Shown: positions 43,557-53,734 of the stretch, in pieces
Layout of the letters: each line of letters starts with the position of its first letter
Numbering within the stretch: position 1 is the first letter of the stretch
Source of the DNA: Closterium sp. Naga37s-1
Lineage: Eukaryota; Streptophyta; Zygnematophyceae; Desmidiales; Closteriaceae
Length of the DNA stretch: 64,000 nt
Direction: 5' to 3'
Assembly (NCBI GenBank): GCA_947471745.1
Contig: CANJKZ010001153.1
Span: forward strand, 472,001-536,000
Made by a program: the position numbers and the translations under genes
The notes under the pieces: model-generated
Told to the model about the DNA's origin: nothing
The model's database searches: none
What the model saw: only the letters and a program-made list of their open reading frames with translations

Positions 43557-46500
43557 ATGGCTACCCCTAGTGTCCTCGCTTTTGACGCTGAGGGTCGAGC
43601 CATTGACTTTGAGGTCTGGGTCGACGACCTGCAGCTGTTCTTACAGTGCGATAGGGCGGACGGTCTTTCCCTCTTTGACCTCACCTCTGGCGCCTCTCCT
43701 GCCCCTGCTGCTGATGCTGACCCCACTGTTCGCTCTCAGTGGGCCACCCGCGATGCTGCTGCACGTCTTGCTGTGCGTCGCCACCTGCCTACCACTGAGC
43801 GCGCGCACTTTAGTCAGTACAAGAGTGCTCAGACCTTGTACGACGCTGTAGTTGCGCGCTACTCTTCCCCTGCCACTGCTGCCCTGAGCCGCCTCATGCT
43901 ACCGTACCTCTTTCCTGACCTTGCTGCCTTTCCCACTGTCGCTGACCTCATTACGCACCTCCGCACTAGTGACACTCGCTACCGCGCCGCCCTTCCTGCT
44001 GAGTTCTGCGCCAAGAACCCCCCCCCCATGTACATCACTCTCTATTACATAGTCACACGCCTCCCTGACTCCCTTCGCGTAGTCAGGGACCACTTCCTCT
44101 CAGTCTGTCCCACCACTCTCACTGTCGACCTCCTCGAGAAGTCCCTCCTGGCGGCGGAGAAGAGCATCGTCGCTGTAGGAGCCTCTCGTGGTGACCCTCG
44201 CACCCCCATCTTTGAGGGGTGTTCTCCTTCCCCCCTGCTGCCCTCTGTTGCCTCTGCTGCTGCTGCCGACCTGCTTGGTCTTGAGTCGGTCTGCGCGGCG
44301 TCTGCCCCTAGCGGGAGACGCCGCCCTGGCAGGGGCAAGGGGGGCAAGGGCGCGGGTGGAACTGGCGGGGGCGGTGGAGGTGGCGGTGGAGGCGGCGGAG
44401 GGAGTGGGGGTGGCGGTGGGAGTGGTGGCGGGGGCGGTGGTGGCGGTGGCAGCAGCGGAGGAGGAGGCGGTGGTGGCGGCAGCGGTGGGAGCGGAGGCAG
44501 CGGTGGTGGTGGAGGTGGAGGCGGCGGTGGCGGAGGGGGTGGAGCTGGTCGGGGTGGTGCCCCGCAGCGTAGCGGCTCTGGTGGTGGCCAGCGTCAGCAG
44601 CAGCAGCAGCAGCAGCAGCGTTCGCGGGACATCCCCCCGCCCCAGCAGCTCCGTGAGTGGTACACGCAGCGTCAGCGGGGTGGGGGTTTTGGTCCGTGCA
44701 CCTACGTCCTTCGTTCCGGCGACCGCGCGGGTGAGCAGTGTGGGGGTGCCCACCCCACCCAGCGCTGCTTTGGCCGCCTGACGGACGCTTGGCGTCAGCA
44801 GTTCCCCGAGGCTAGTGAGATTCCCCGTTGGGGAGAGCTGTCTAGGGCTGGCGTAGCTATCTTTGATCTTGACTTTGATGCTATCCTTGCTGCCATGTAT
44901 GCTGTGACTATTAGTGAGGAGGGTGACTGTTACCGGTGTTTCCCGCCCGACCCGGGCATTGGTACTGCTGCGCTAGGTACTTCTGCGGCTGCTGCTCTAG
45001 GTGCCAGTGCGTCTGCACTCTCAGGTACTGGTGAGGCTGCGCTCTCAGGTACTGCGTCGGCTTCGGCCTCCCTCACCTTCACGCTTGACTCAGGGGCTTC
45101 TCGCTCCTTCTTTCGAGACCGCACCACACTCACGCCGCTTGGCCGGCCGGTTGCAGTCTCCCTGGCTGACCCCTCTGGGGGTCCTGTCCTCTCTCACTTC
45201 TCCACTGTCCTCCCGTGTCCGGCTGCCCCCTCGGGCACCTTGTCTGGTCTGTACCTCCCCTCGTTCTCGACGAACTTGGTGAGTGGTGCTGACCTGCAGG
45301 ATGCGGGGGTTCACCAGTTTACTCCTGCGAGTCAGCGGGTGACCCACTGCTCGGACGCCCGCACAGGCCGACACCTGGCCACGTTTTCGCGTCGGCCGGG
45401 GTCGAGTCTCTACACCCTGACCACTGAGTCTCCTCCTGTCCCTGCGTCTGGCCAGGTAGCTGCGTCGGGTCAGGTGTTTGCTGCTGCGTCCAGGTCTGGT
45501 CCTGAGTCTGCCCCCTGCTCGTGTCGCCGCCTGTCTCAGGAGACTCTCCTGTGGCACCACCGTCTTGGCCACCCCTCCTTGCCTCGTCTTCGGGGCATGG
45601 CTTCCCGTGTCCTTGTCTCTGGTCTTCCCCGGTCTCTCCCTCCCCTTCCTTCGGGACCCGGACCTTCCTGTGTCCCCTGTGTCGAGGGGCGGCTCCGGGC
45701 TGCCCCTCACTCCTCCCAGTTTCCCCCGACAGAGGCTCCTCTGCAGACGCTTCACATGGACGTGTGGGGCCCGGCCCGCGTCCGTGGGCAGGGTCACGAG
45801 CGCTACTTCCTGCTGGTGGTTGACGACTACTCGCGTTACACCACAGTCTTCCCCTTGCGCAGCAAGGGTGATGTCACTGAGGTGTTGATCGACTGGATCC
45901 GCGCAGCTCGTCTCCAGCTCAGGAGGAGCTTCGGCTCGGACTTTCCTGTTCTGCGTCTGCACTCTGACCGAGGTGGAGAGTTCTCCTCTGGCCTTCTGCG
46001 AGCCTACTGTCGTGCACGAGGCATCCGCCAGACCTTTACGCTTCCGGACTCTCCACAGCAAAATGGGATTGCTGAGCGCCGCATTGGCATGGTCATGGAC
46101 GTCGCTCGTATGTCCATGATGCATGCGGCTGCCCCCCATTTTCTGTGGCCGTTTGCGGTTCGGTACGCGGCGCATCAGATCAACCTTCACCCCAGGGTCT
46201 CCCGGCCGGAGACCTCCCCAGCTCTGCTGTGGACGGGGAAGGTCGGCGATGCGTCTGCGTTCCGTGTCTGGGGATCTCGGGCGTTTGTCCGCGACTTGTG
46301 TGCGGACAAGCTGTCCCCTCGTGCTGCTCCCTGTGTCTTCCTCGGCTTCCCCCCTGACGCCCCAGGGTGGCAGTTCTACCACCCCTCCTCTCGTCGTGTT
46401 CTGTCCTCCCAGGACGTCACGTTCGACGAGTCAGTCCCCTTCTACCGCCTCTTCCCCTACCGCACTCCTTCCCTCCCCCCGCCACCGCACTTCCTTGTGC

Positions 46501-49439
46501 CAGGTCCCCCCCCGGTAGACCCCCTTCCCCCTCAGGGTCCTGCCCCTTCAGGTGTGTCCCAGGTAGACGCAGTCGAGCCGGTCGAGGTTGCTGGTGACTC
46601 TGGTCCTGCTGCGGGTGCTGAGCCTGGGGGTGCTGACTCTGGGGGTGCTACGCGCGTGGGTGCTGAGCCTGGGGGTGCTGAGCCTGGGGGTGCTGAGTCT
46701 GGGGGTACTGAGCCTGGGGGTACTGCGACTGGGGGTGCTGAGCCTGGGGGTGCGGAGTCTGGGGGTGCTGAGCCTGGGGGTGCTGCGACTGGGGGTGCTG
46801 AGCCAGGGGGTGCTGCGTCTGGAGCTGCTGAGCCTGGAGCTGCGGAGCCTGCGGCCACTGGACCTCCCCTTGTGGCGTCTGGCGGTGCGGGACCTGGCGG
46901 TTCTCCGGGTGCTTCGCCTCGGCGGGAGCCCCTCTCTCCACAGGAGCTGCGCGAGTGGTTTGCTCGCCGCTGGAGACGTACTGCTGGAGCTGGAGCTCCT
47001 TCGGCTGCTGAGGGTACTTGTGCCGCTGGTCCCGGAGCTGCTGGGCCCTCGGGTCCGCCTGGAGCTGGAGCTGCTGCGGGTGTTGGTGCTGAGACTGCTG
47101 CTGTCCTTCCTGGCGGTGGTCCTGCTGCGGGTGCTGCTGGTGCTGCTGGAGGTCCTGCCGCTGGAGGTGCTGTTGGCGCTGGTGCTGCTGCTGAGGGTGC
47201 TGTCCCTGCTGTGTCTGGAGTCGCCGCGCGGCCTCGGCCGTACTTCGTTCCACTCCTACAGCAGGTTCTTGGTCTTTCTCCTCCTGCAGCGTGTCCACCG
47301 CCTGTTCAGTCACAGTCCCAGTTAGAGCCCGCCTCCCCACTTCCTGCTCCCTCTCCTTACACTGGTCCCACTGGAGGTCTTGCTGAGCGTCGTGAGCCTG
47401 CATCTCGTCCTGCGTCGCCTGTTCGTGTTGCTCGCGCTAGTGGTCGCGGTTCGCGTCAGCGTCCTCCTCCTGTCCCTGGCACGCACCGGATGTCTTTGCG
47501 TCCGTCCACTGCTCCTCTGCGTGCCCCTTTGCCTTCTCCTCCTGAGTCCTCCCTTCCTGCACTTACCGACCCAGAGTCCGACTCTCTTCGTGCTGCTAGT
47601 CCTACTGTCACACGTCTCCTTGCTACTGTCGTCACTGACCCCTCTTTTGAGTCCACTGCTGCGTCTGCGCTTGTTGCTGAGCTCGTCGACTTTGCTGCTC
47701 GCTGTCGTCTAGACTACGCTGCCGGTCTTGTTGCTGAGTCTGCGTCTGTCTGTCCTCCGTCCGTCGGGGGTGAGTGTGCTCTTGGCACGGACGTCCTTGA
47801 GGACAGGCAGGAGGAGTTCCAGTGTCTGGCTGCTGCTTCACCTCATCTCGCGTCCGTACTACTTGCCCCTGAGGGAGACCCGGATGCACTAGACATCCCG
47901 ACTCCGCGCTCTTACGCGGAGGCCGTAGAGGGTCCCTACTCCTCTCAGTGGCAGGCAGCTATGGATGCAGAGATGGCGTCCTGGAAGTCCACAGGCACCT
48001 ACGTTGACGCGGTGCCCCCTCCTGGGGCGAACATCGTCAGTGGCATGTGGATCTTCAGGGTGAAGCGGCCGCCGGGCTCTCCACCTGTCTTCAAGGCGCG
48101 GTACGTCGCTCGTGGCTTCAGTCAGCGGCAGGGAGTTGACTACTTTCAGACCTTCTCTCCCACCCCGAAGATGACCACTCTTCGGGTGCTGCTGCACATA
48201 GCCGCTCAGCGCGACTACGAGCTCCACTCTCTTGACTTCAGCACTGCTTTCTTGCAGGGTAGCCTGCACGAGGAGATCTGGCTGCGCCGTCCACCTAGCT
48301 TCACTGGGACTTTCCCTCCTGGCACCCAGTGGAGCCTCCGACGGCCAGTCTACGGTCTCCGCCAGGCACCGCGTGAGTGGCACGACACACTGAGGACTAC
48401 GCTTGCGGCTCTTGGGTTTGCTCCCTCTACTGCTGACCCGTCGTTGTTTCTGCGCACCGACACTTCTTTGCCGCCGTTCTACATCCTCGTGTACGTCGAC
48501 GACTTGGTCTTTGCCACAGCTGACACTGCTGGACTAGCCTACGTGAAGTCCGAGCTGCAGAAGAGACACACGTGCACAGACCTGGGTGAACTGCGCAGCT
48601 ACCTTGGCTTGCAGATCACTCGGGACAGAGCACGCCGCACCATTACCTTGACTCAGTCACACATGGTGCAGCAGGTCCTTCAGCGCTTCGGCTTCACGTA
48701 CTCCTCGCCTCAGGCCACTCCTCTGTCTACTCGCCACTCGCTCTCAGCTCTGCCTTCGGATGAGTCCGTAGAGTCGAGTGGCCCGTACCCAGAGCTTGTT
48801 GGCTGCCTCATGTACCTGATGACCTGCACACGCTATGTTGCTCCTGGGAGACACCGACCAGAGCACATGGCTGCAGCGAAGAGGGTGTTGCGCTACTTGT
48901 GCAGTACGTCGGGCATGGGGCTAGTGCTTGGAGGGCGGAGTCCAGTGGTCCTCACTGGGCACGCGGACGCTTCTTGGGCTGACGACCAGGCTACGCAGCG
49001 GTCGTCGCAGGGTTACACCTTCAGTCTTGGTTCCGGCTCTGTCTCGTGGCGGGCTACTCGCTCGTCCTCTGTTCTCGGCTCCAGTTGTGAGGCTGAGATC
49101 TACGCCGGGGCCATGGCTGCACAGGAGCTTCGCTGGCTCACCTACCTGCTGACTGACCTTGGAGAGCAGCCTCGTTCTCCTCCAGTGCTGTACGTAGACA
49201 ACAAGGCCATGCTGGCCTTGTGTCGAGAGCAGCGCTTGGAGCACAGAACGAAGCACATTGCTCTCCGTTACTTTCTTGCTCGTGAGCTGCAGCAGCGTGG
49301 TCAGTTGCGACTTGCGTACGTGGCCTCTGAGGCCAACACTGCTGATGTGTTCACCAAGGCACTTGCGCCTTGTGACCATCAGCGCTTCTGCACTCAGTTG
49401 GGTCTTGTACCTGTCTTGCCTCACTTGCTCTCCTCTTGA
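43557..49439 (+). CDS. gag-pol: Copia Gag-Pol polyprotein (single frame)
   Basis: From the ATG at 43557 the protein is about 1960 aa. The frame is open upstream, but this Met starts the conserved Gag. Order: Gag (MATPSVLAFDAEGRAI...); Gly-rich linker; an unusual zinc-finger-like C-x13-C-x3-H-x4-C (CTYVLRSG...QCGGAHPTQRC); protease (TLDSGAS, about 510); integrase zinc region (HHRLGHPSLPRLRG) and DDE core (MDVWGP, DRGGEF, QQNGIAERR); a repetitive GGAEPGGA linker; RT with YVDD at about 1646; RNase H (GHADASW...SSCEAEIYA...VDNKAM). These enzymes copy the element's RNA and insert the DNA. The oddity is that 12 residues after MTCTR, present in both sibling copies here (PDLAYPLSLLAR in copia 2), are missing through a 36-bp in-frame deletion near 48833. 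This could inactivate it. Confidence 0.95.
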   Translation: MATPSVLAFDAEGRAIDFEVWVDDLQLFLQCDRADGLSLFDLTSGASPAPAADADPTVRSQWATRDAAARLAVRRHLPTTERAHFSQYKSAQTLYDAVVARYSSPATAALSRLMLPYLFPDLAAFPTVADLITHLRTSDTRYRAALPAEFCAKNPPPMYITLYYIVTRLPDSLRVVRDHFLSVCPTTLTVDLLEKSLLAAEKSIVAVGASRGDPRTPIFEGCSPSPLLPSVASAAAADLLGLESVCAASAPSGRRRPGRGKGGKGAGGTGGGGGGGGGGGGGSGGGGGSGGGGGGGGGSSGGGGGGGGSGGSGGSGGGGGGGGGGGGGGAGRGGAPQRSGSGGGQRQQQQQQQQRSRDIPPPQQLREWYTQRQRGGGFGPCTYVLRSGDRAGEQCGGAHPTQRCFGRLTDAWRQQFPEASEIPRWGELSRAGVAIFDLDFDAILAAMYAVTISEEGDCYRCFPPDPGIGTAALGTSAAAALGASASALSGTGEAALSGTASASASLTFTLDSGASRSFFRDRTTLTPLGRPVAVSLADPSGGPVLSHFSTVLPCPAAPSGTLSGLYLPSFSTNLVSGADLQDAGVHQFTPASQRVTHCSDARTGRHLATFSRRPGSSLYTLTTESPPVPASGQVAASGQVFAAASRSGPESAPCSCRRLSQETLLWHHRLGHPSLPRLRGMASRVLVSGLPRSLPPLPSGPGPSCVPCVEGRLRAAPHSSQFPPTEAPLQTLHMDVWGPARVRGQGHERYFLLVVDDYSRYTTVFPLRSKGDVTEVLIDWIRAARLQLRRSFGSDFPVLRLHSDRGGEFSSGLLRAYCRARGIRQTFTLPDSPQQNGIAERRIGMVMDVARMSMMHAAAPHFLWPFAVRYAAHQINLHPRVSRPETSPALLWTGKVGDASAFRVWGSRAFVRDLCADKLSPRAAPCVFLGFPPDAPGWQFYHPSSRRVLSSQDVTFDESVPFYRLFPYRTPSLPPPPHFLVPGPPPVDPLPPQGPAPSGVSQVDAVEPVEVAGDSGPAAGAEPGGADSGGATRVGAEPGGAEPGGAESGGTEPGGTATGGAEPGGAESGGAEPGGAATGGAEPGGAASGAAEPGAAEPAATGPPLVASGGAGPGGSPGASPRREPLSPQELREWFARRWRRTAGAGAPSAAEGTCAAGPGAAGPSGPPGAGAAAGVGAETAAVLPGGGPAAGAAGAAGGPAAGGAVGAGAAAEGAVPAVSGVAARPRPYFVPLLQQVLGLSPPAACPPPVQSQSQLEPASPLPAPSPYTGPTGGLAERREPASRPASPVRVARASGRGSRQRPPPVPGTHRMSLRPSTAPLRAPLPSPPESSLPALTDPESDSLRAASPTVTRLLATVVTDPSFESTAASALVAELVDFAARCRLDYAAGLVAESASVCPPSVGGECALGTDVLEDRQEEFQCLAAASPHLASVLLAPEGDPDALDIPTPRSYAEAVEGPYSSQWQAAMDAEMASWKSTGTYVDAVPPPGANIVSGMWIFRVKRPPGSPPVFKARYVARGFSQRQGVDYFQTFSPTPKMTTLRVLLHIAAQRDYELHSLDFSTAFLQGSLHEEIWLRRPPSFTGTFPPGTQWSLRRPVYGLRQAPREWHDTLRTTLAALGFAPSTADPSLFLRTDTSLPPFYILVYVDDLVFATADTAGLAYVKSELQKRHTCTDLGELRSYLGLQITRDRARRTITLTQSHMVQQVLQRFGFTYSSPQATPLSTRHSLSALPSDESVESSGPYPELVGCLMYLMTCTRYVAPGRHRPEHMAAAKRVLRYLCSTSGMGLVLGGRSPVVLTGHADASWADDQATQRSSQGYTFSLGSGSVSWRATRSSSVLGSSCEAEIYAGAMAAQELRWLTYLLTDLGEQPRSPPVLYVDNKAMLALCREQRLEHRTKHIALRYFLARELQQRGQLRLAYVASEANTADVFTKALAPCDHQRFCTQLGLVPVLPHLLSS

Positions 49440-49644
49440 CCTTGCTTGTACTGTCACATATATATACCTGCTCTTGCTTGTCTAGCTCTATATATATATG
49501 TGTCCTCCTGCATGTGAACTGGCCTTGTGGCCTTGTCGTTGTGCTCGGACTGTGTGGTGACTTTGTGATCCACCCTGAGCTTGCTGTGCTTTGCGTGACT
49601 GGTCTTGTGACCCCTTGTTCTCCCCCACTTTGCCTATGGGGGTG

Positions 49645-49779
49645 TGTCAGAACATTATATAGCTTATGCTGTTGTGTAGGCTATAGTGGGGTATCCCATA
49701 GGGGGTACAACCCAATTAGGGTTTCCTATATGTACTCACTTCATTCATAGTTCATCCATTTCACGTTCTCCTTTCCATA
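49645..49779 (+). repeat. 3' LTR of copia 1
   Basis: Identical to the 5' LTR apart from one C-to-T change two bases from the end. Confidence 0.93.
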
Positions 49780-51855
49780 GGGATCACTTGTTTTCTACTT
49801 TTCAGACGTCTCAAAACTCCCAGGGATCACTTGTTTTCTACTTTTCATACGTCTCAAAACTCCCAGGGATCACTTGTTTTCTACTTTTCAGACGTCTCAA
49901 AACTCCCAGGGATCACTTGTTTTCTACTTTTCAGACGTCTCAAAACTCCCAGGGATCACTTGTTTTCTACTTTTCAGACGTCTCAAAACTCCCAGGGATC
50001 ACTTGTTTTCTACTTTTCAGACGTCTCAAAACTCCCAGGGATCACTTGTTTTCTACTTTTCAGACGTCTCAAAACTCCCAGGGATCACTTGTTTTCTACT
50101 TTTCAGACGTCTCAAAACTCCCAGGGATCACTTGTTTTCTACTTTTCAGACGTCTCAAACTCCCAGGGATCACTTGTTTTCTACTTTTCAGACGTCTCAA
50201 AACTCCCAGGGATCACTTGTTTTCTACTTTTCAGACGTCTCAAAACTCCCAGGGATCACTTGTTTTCTACTTTTCAGACGTCTCAAAACTCCCAGGGATC
50301 ACTTGTTTTCTACTTTTCAGACGTCTCAAAACTCCCAGGGATCACTTGTTTTCTACTTTTCAGACGTCTCAAAACTCCCAGGGATCACTTGTTTTCTACT
50401 TTTCAGACGTCTCAAAACTCCCAGGGATCACTTGTTTTCTACTTTTCAGACGTCTCAAAACTCCCAGGGATCACTTGTTTTCTACTTTTCAGACGTCTCA
50501 AAACTCCCAGGGATCACTTGTTTTCTACTTTTCAGACGTCTCAAAACTCCCAGGGATCACTTGTTTTCTACTTTTCAGACGTCTCAAACTCCCAGGGATC
50601 ACTTGTTTTCTACTTTTCAGACGTCTCAAAACTCCCAGGGATCACTTGTTTTCTACTTTTCAGACGTCTCAAAACTCCCAGGGATCACTTGTTTTCTACT
50701 TTTCAGACGTCTCAAAACTCCCAGGGATCACTTGTTTTCTACTTTTCAGACGTCTCAAAACTCCCAGGGATCACTTGTTTTCTACTTTTCAGACGTCTCA
50801 AAACTCCCAGGGATCACTTGTTTTCTACTTTTCAGACGTCTCAAAACTCCCAGGGATCACTTGTTTTCTACTTTTCAGACGTCTCAAAACTCCCAGGGAT
50901 CACTTGTTTTCTACTTTTCAGACGTCTCAAAACTCCCAGGGATCACTTGTTTTCTACTTTTCAGACGTCTCAAACTCCCAGGGATCACTTGTTTTCTACT
51001 TTTCAGACGTCTCAAAACTCCCAGGGATCACTTGTTTTCTACTTTTCAGACGTCTCAAAACTCCCAGGGATCACTTGTTTTCTACTTTTCAGACGTCTCA
51101 AAACTCCCAGGGATCACTTGTTTTCTACTTTTCAGACGTCTCAAAACTCCCAGGGATCACTTGTTTTCTACTTTTCAGACGTCTCAAAACTCCCAGGGAT
51201 CACTTGTTTTCTACTTTTCAGACGTCTCAAAACTCCCAGGGATCACTTGTTTTCTACTTTTCAGACGTCTCAAAACTCCCAGGGATCACTTGTTTTCTAC
51301 TTTTCAGACGTCTCAAAACTCCCAGGGATCACTTGTTTTCTACTTTTCAGACGTCTCAAAACTCCCAGGGATCACTTGTTTTCTACTTTTCAGACGTCTC
51401 AAACTCCCAGGGATCACTTGTTTTCTACTTTTCAGACGTCTCAAAACTCCCAGGGATCACTTGTTTTCTACTTTTCAGACGTCTCAAAACTCCCAGGGAT
51501 CACTTGTTTTCTACTTTTCAGACGTCTCAAAACTCCCAGGGATCACTTGTTTTCTACTTTTCAGACGTCTCAAAACTCCCAGGGATCACTTGTTTTCTAC
51601 TTTTCAGACGTCTCAAAACTCCCAGGGATCACTTGTTTTCTACTTTTCAGACGTCTCAAAACTCCCAGGGATCACTTGTTTTCTACTTTTCAGACGTCTC
51701 AAAACTCCCAGGGATCACTTGTTTTCTACTTTTCAGACGTCTCAAAACTCCCAGGGATCACTTGTTTTCTACTTTTCAGACGTCTCAAAACTCCCAGGGA
51801 TCACTTGTTTTCTACTTTTCAAACGTCTCAAAACTCCCAGGGATCACTTGTTTTC
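49780..51855. repeat. 43-bp minisatellite, right part
   Basis: About 48 units, almost all identical at 43 bp. A 42-bp variant (one A lost in CTCAAAAC) starts at about 50151, 50580, 50966 and 51395. The 429, 386, 429 bp spacing means an 815-bp (19-unit) block was itself duplicated. The unit has no stop in any plus-strand frame, so three overlapping long frames (up to 828 aa) run through it; I regard them as non-coding. Confidence 0.97.
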
Positions 51856-52164
51856 CTTGTGTCACTCTCCTTCCTTTGATCCCGTATCGGCGCATGCTCC
51901 TTCCTTCTGCCCGCCACTCTCCTTTGCCCTTCCCCCCCATCCCCCTTCCAACCCATCCCCCTCCCCCCCCCATCCCCCTTCCAACTCATCCCCCTTCACC
52001 CACCCCCCCCAATCCCCCTTTCAACCCATCCCCCTTACCCCCCTTGAAAACACCACCACAGATTCTTGAAAACATTCAAGAAGCTAATTTTTATTGTTTT
52101 CACCCACCACACCTCTTTCCCCTCCTCCCCCCCACGCATCCCTGCTCCCCCGTTTGTGTCGGAT

Positions 52165-53095
52165 TGTTTTGACAGACATGGTGAGCGGGCTGCTGGCGCT
52201 GCACCTCCTCAGATCTTTGAGGATTCTAAAGCGTTTCCTTCTCTTCTGGATTATCCCCACCCGTTATCAGACATGGTGAGCGGGCAGTTGGCGCTGCACC
52301 GGCAGGCCACAGGCAGGTAGTCGAGGGTCGTCAGCGAGCTTACCATCCTCAAGCAGCACCTCTTATTGTGAGTCGTCCTCGCCACTCCCTTTGTGAGTCG
52401 CTGGTTCTTGATATTCGCTCTCACAAATTCTATTGTGAGTTGCTGTCTTTCATTGCGACTCCCCGTTATGACGCCTTTTCCCTCTTCCCCTTTTCCCCAC
52501 CTCCCTTTCCCCCAGCTACCAGGGGCACATATCAGCAGCGCTGGTGCTGGGAGGCATGGACGTCCCAGACCCTCAAATGTACACCATCCATCCTTCCCTT
52601 CTTCCTCCCTTCTTCCACCCCTCCCTGGCCCCTCTACACTCTTGGCTCTTCCCCTTTCTCCCCCTCACATACTTCCCCCAGCTACCAGGGCCACATTTCA
52701 GCAGCACTGGTGCTGGGCGGGATGGACATCTCAAGCCCTCATCTCTACACCATCCATCCTTCCCTTCTTCCCCCCTTTGTCTGCCCGACCACCATTCCCT
52801 CCCCCCCTCCCCCTCTCCCCCCAGCTACAAGGGGCACATTTCAGCAGCACTGGTTGGTTCTAGGTGGCATGGACATGACAGGCCCGCAGCTGTACACCAT
52901 CTATCCCTCCCCTCTTCCTCTTCTTACCCCCGCTTCCCCTTCCTGCCCCTCCCCCTCTCCCCCCAGCTACCAGGGGCACATCTCAGCAGCGCTGGTGCTG
53001 GGTGGCATGGACATGACGGGCCCGCAGCTGTACACTATCTATCCGCATGGCAGCACGGACCGCCTGCCCTTTGGGTCCACAGGATCAGGATCGTT
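52165..53095 (+). pseudogene. PBB-like pseudogene, exons 3 and 4 with echoes
   Basis: Two copies of exon 3 start (MVSGLLALH at about 52180; [15 protein letters not shown] at about 52274), the second with TAG where the true gene has CAA. Then four copies of the exon 4 start with acceptor (CAGCTACCAGGGGCAC-like, at about 52515, 52678, 52822 and 52964). The last extends to [16 protein letters not shown] and stops abruptly at about 53095. Exons 5-7 are absent. Together with 41320-41414 it represents one partial duplication of the PBB locus, interrupted by the minisatellite and copia 1. Confidence 0.9.
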
Positions 53096-53446
53096 GAAAA
53101 TTTGTTACGTAAATCTAAAAAATATAGAATGTTAGGTGGTAGTTATGCAGTCACTTGTACTGCATCGCTTATGTAGAGCATGCAGTTTTGAAACTTGAAC
53201 CCTGCAAGTAGTAGCCCGGTACCGTAAGAGTTGTTACACCAACACACTCTGAAATATCAATGTCATAAATCAAGCACTTCTTGTAAGGGTCTAAAAAAAA
53301 ATCGCCATGAAGAATAGGGTGCAAAGCAAACCCATCCGTGTAGTAAGGTTCACAAGGGTATTGTACCTTGATAAACAGAGGCCTGCTTACAGGATTAGTG
53401 GGAATAAAATACCTGGAGTTCGGGATGAAGACCCGGGGGCCTCTCT
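53096..53446. other. Intergenic, AT-rich, nothing recognised
   Basis: Lies between the broken end of the PBB pseudogene and the LTR of the second copia. It has no supported feature. Confidence 0.5.
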
Positions 53447-53577
53447 TGTCAGAACATCATATTGCTTACTTTATGTAGGCTATAGTGGGGTAGCCCATAA
53501 GGGGTACAACCCAATAAGGATTAGTACTTGTACCCAACTCTTACATAGTTCATCCATTCTCGTTCATTCTTCTGACA
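53447..53577 (+). repeat. 5' LTR of copia 2
   Basis: Related to the LTRs at 42392 and 62366 (shared GTAGGCTATAGTGGGGTA), with perfect TGTCAG/CTGACA ends. Confidence 0.9.
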
Positions 53578-53734
53578 TGGTTTCAGAGCAGGTCCTTCGC
53601 TAGGACCGAATTTTTTAGGGCCCACCACAGAGCTGCCCCACTAGCTGCCCTGCCCTACTAGCGCACCGCCCTGCTGGCTCACGCGCCGCCCTCTGCAGCC
53701 CTCGTGCCGCACCTGCTGCCCCGCGCGCCGCCCT

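Larger units (their letters stand above)
42392..49779 (+). mobile_element. Ty1/copia LTR retrotransposon, young, inserted in the minisatellite
   Basis: The 135-bp LTRs at 42392-42526 and 49645-49779 differ only at the penultimate base (CCACA versus CCATA). The target-site duplication GGGAT lies at 42387-42391 and 49780-49784 and splits one minisatellite unit. The primer-binding site is TGGAATCAGAGC (42527-42538, like tRNA-Met). A G-rich tract (TATGGGGGTG) precedes the 3' LTR. It has one long gag-pol frame with copia domain order (integrase before RT). The near-identical LTRs and intact frame point to recent insertion. Confidence 0.96.

Noticed and set aside
42623..43570. Pro/Arg/Ala-rich frames of 227-315 aa
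   Set aside because: They follow the GC-rich leader repeats of copia 1 in more than one frame. The Gag start lies at 43557.
41576..51855. CRISPR-like array (regular palindromic repeats)
   Set aside because: The units abut as a tandem minisatellite with no unique spacers, in a eukaryotic nuclear context.
49686..52172. Frames of 682-828 aa with 43-residue periodicity
   Set aside because: They exist only because the 43-bp unit lacks stops in all forward frames. Three overlapping frames are equally open, and there is no start context or domain.
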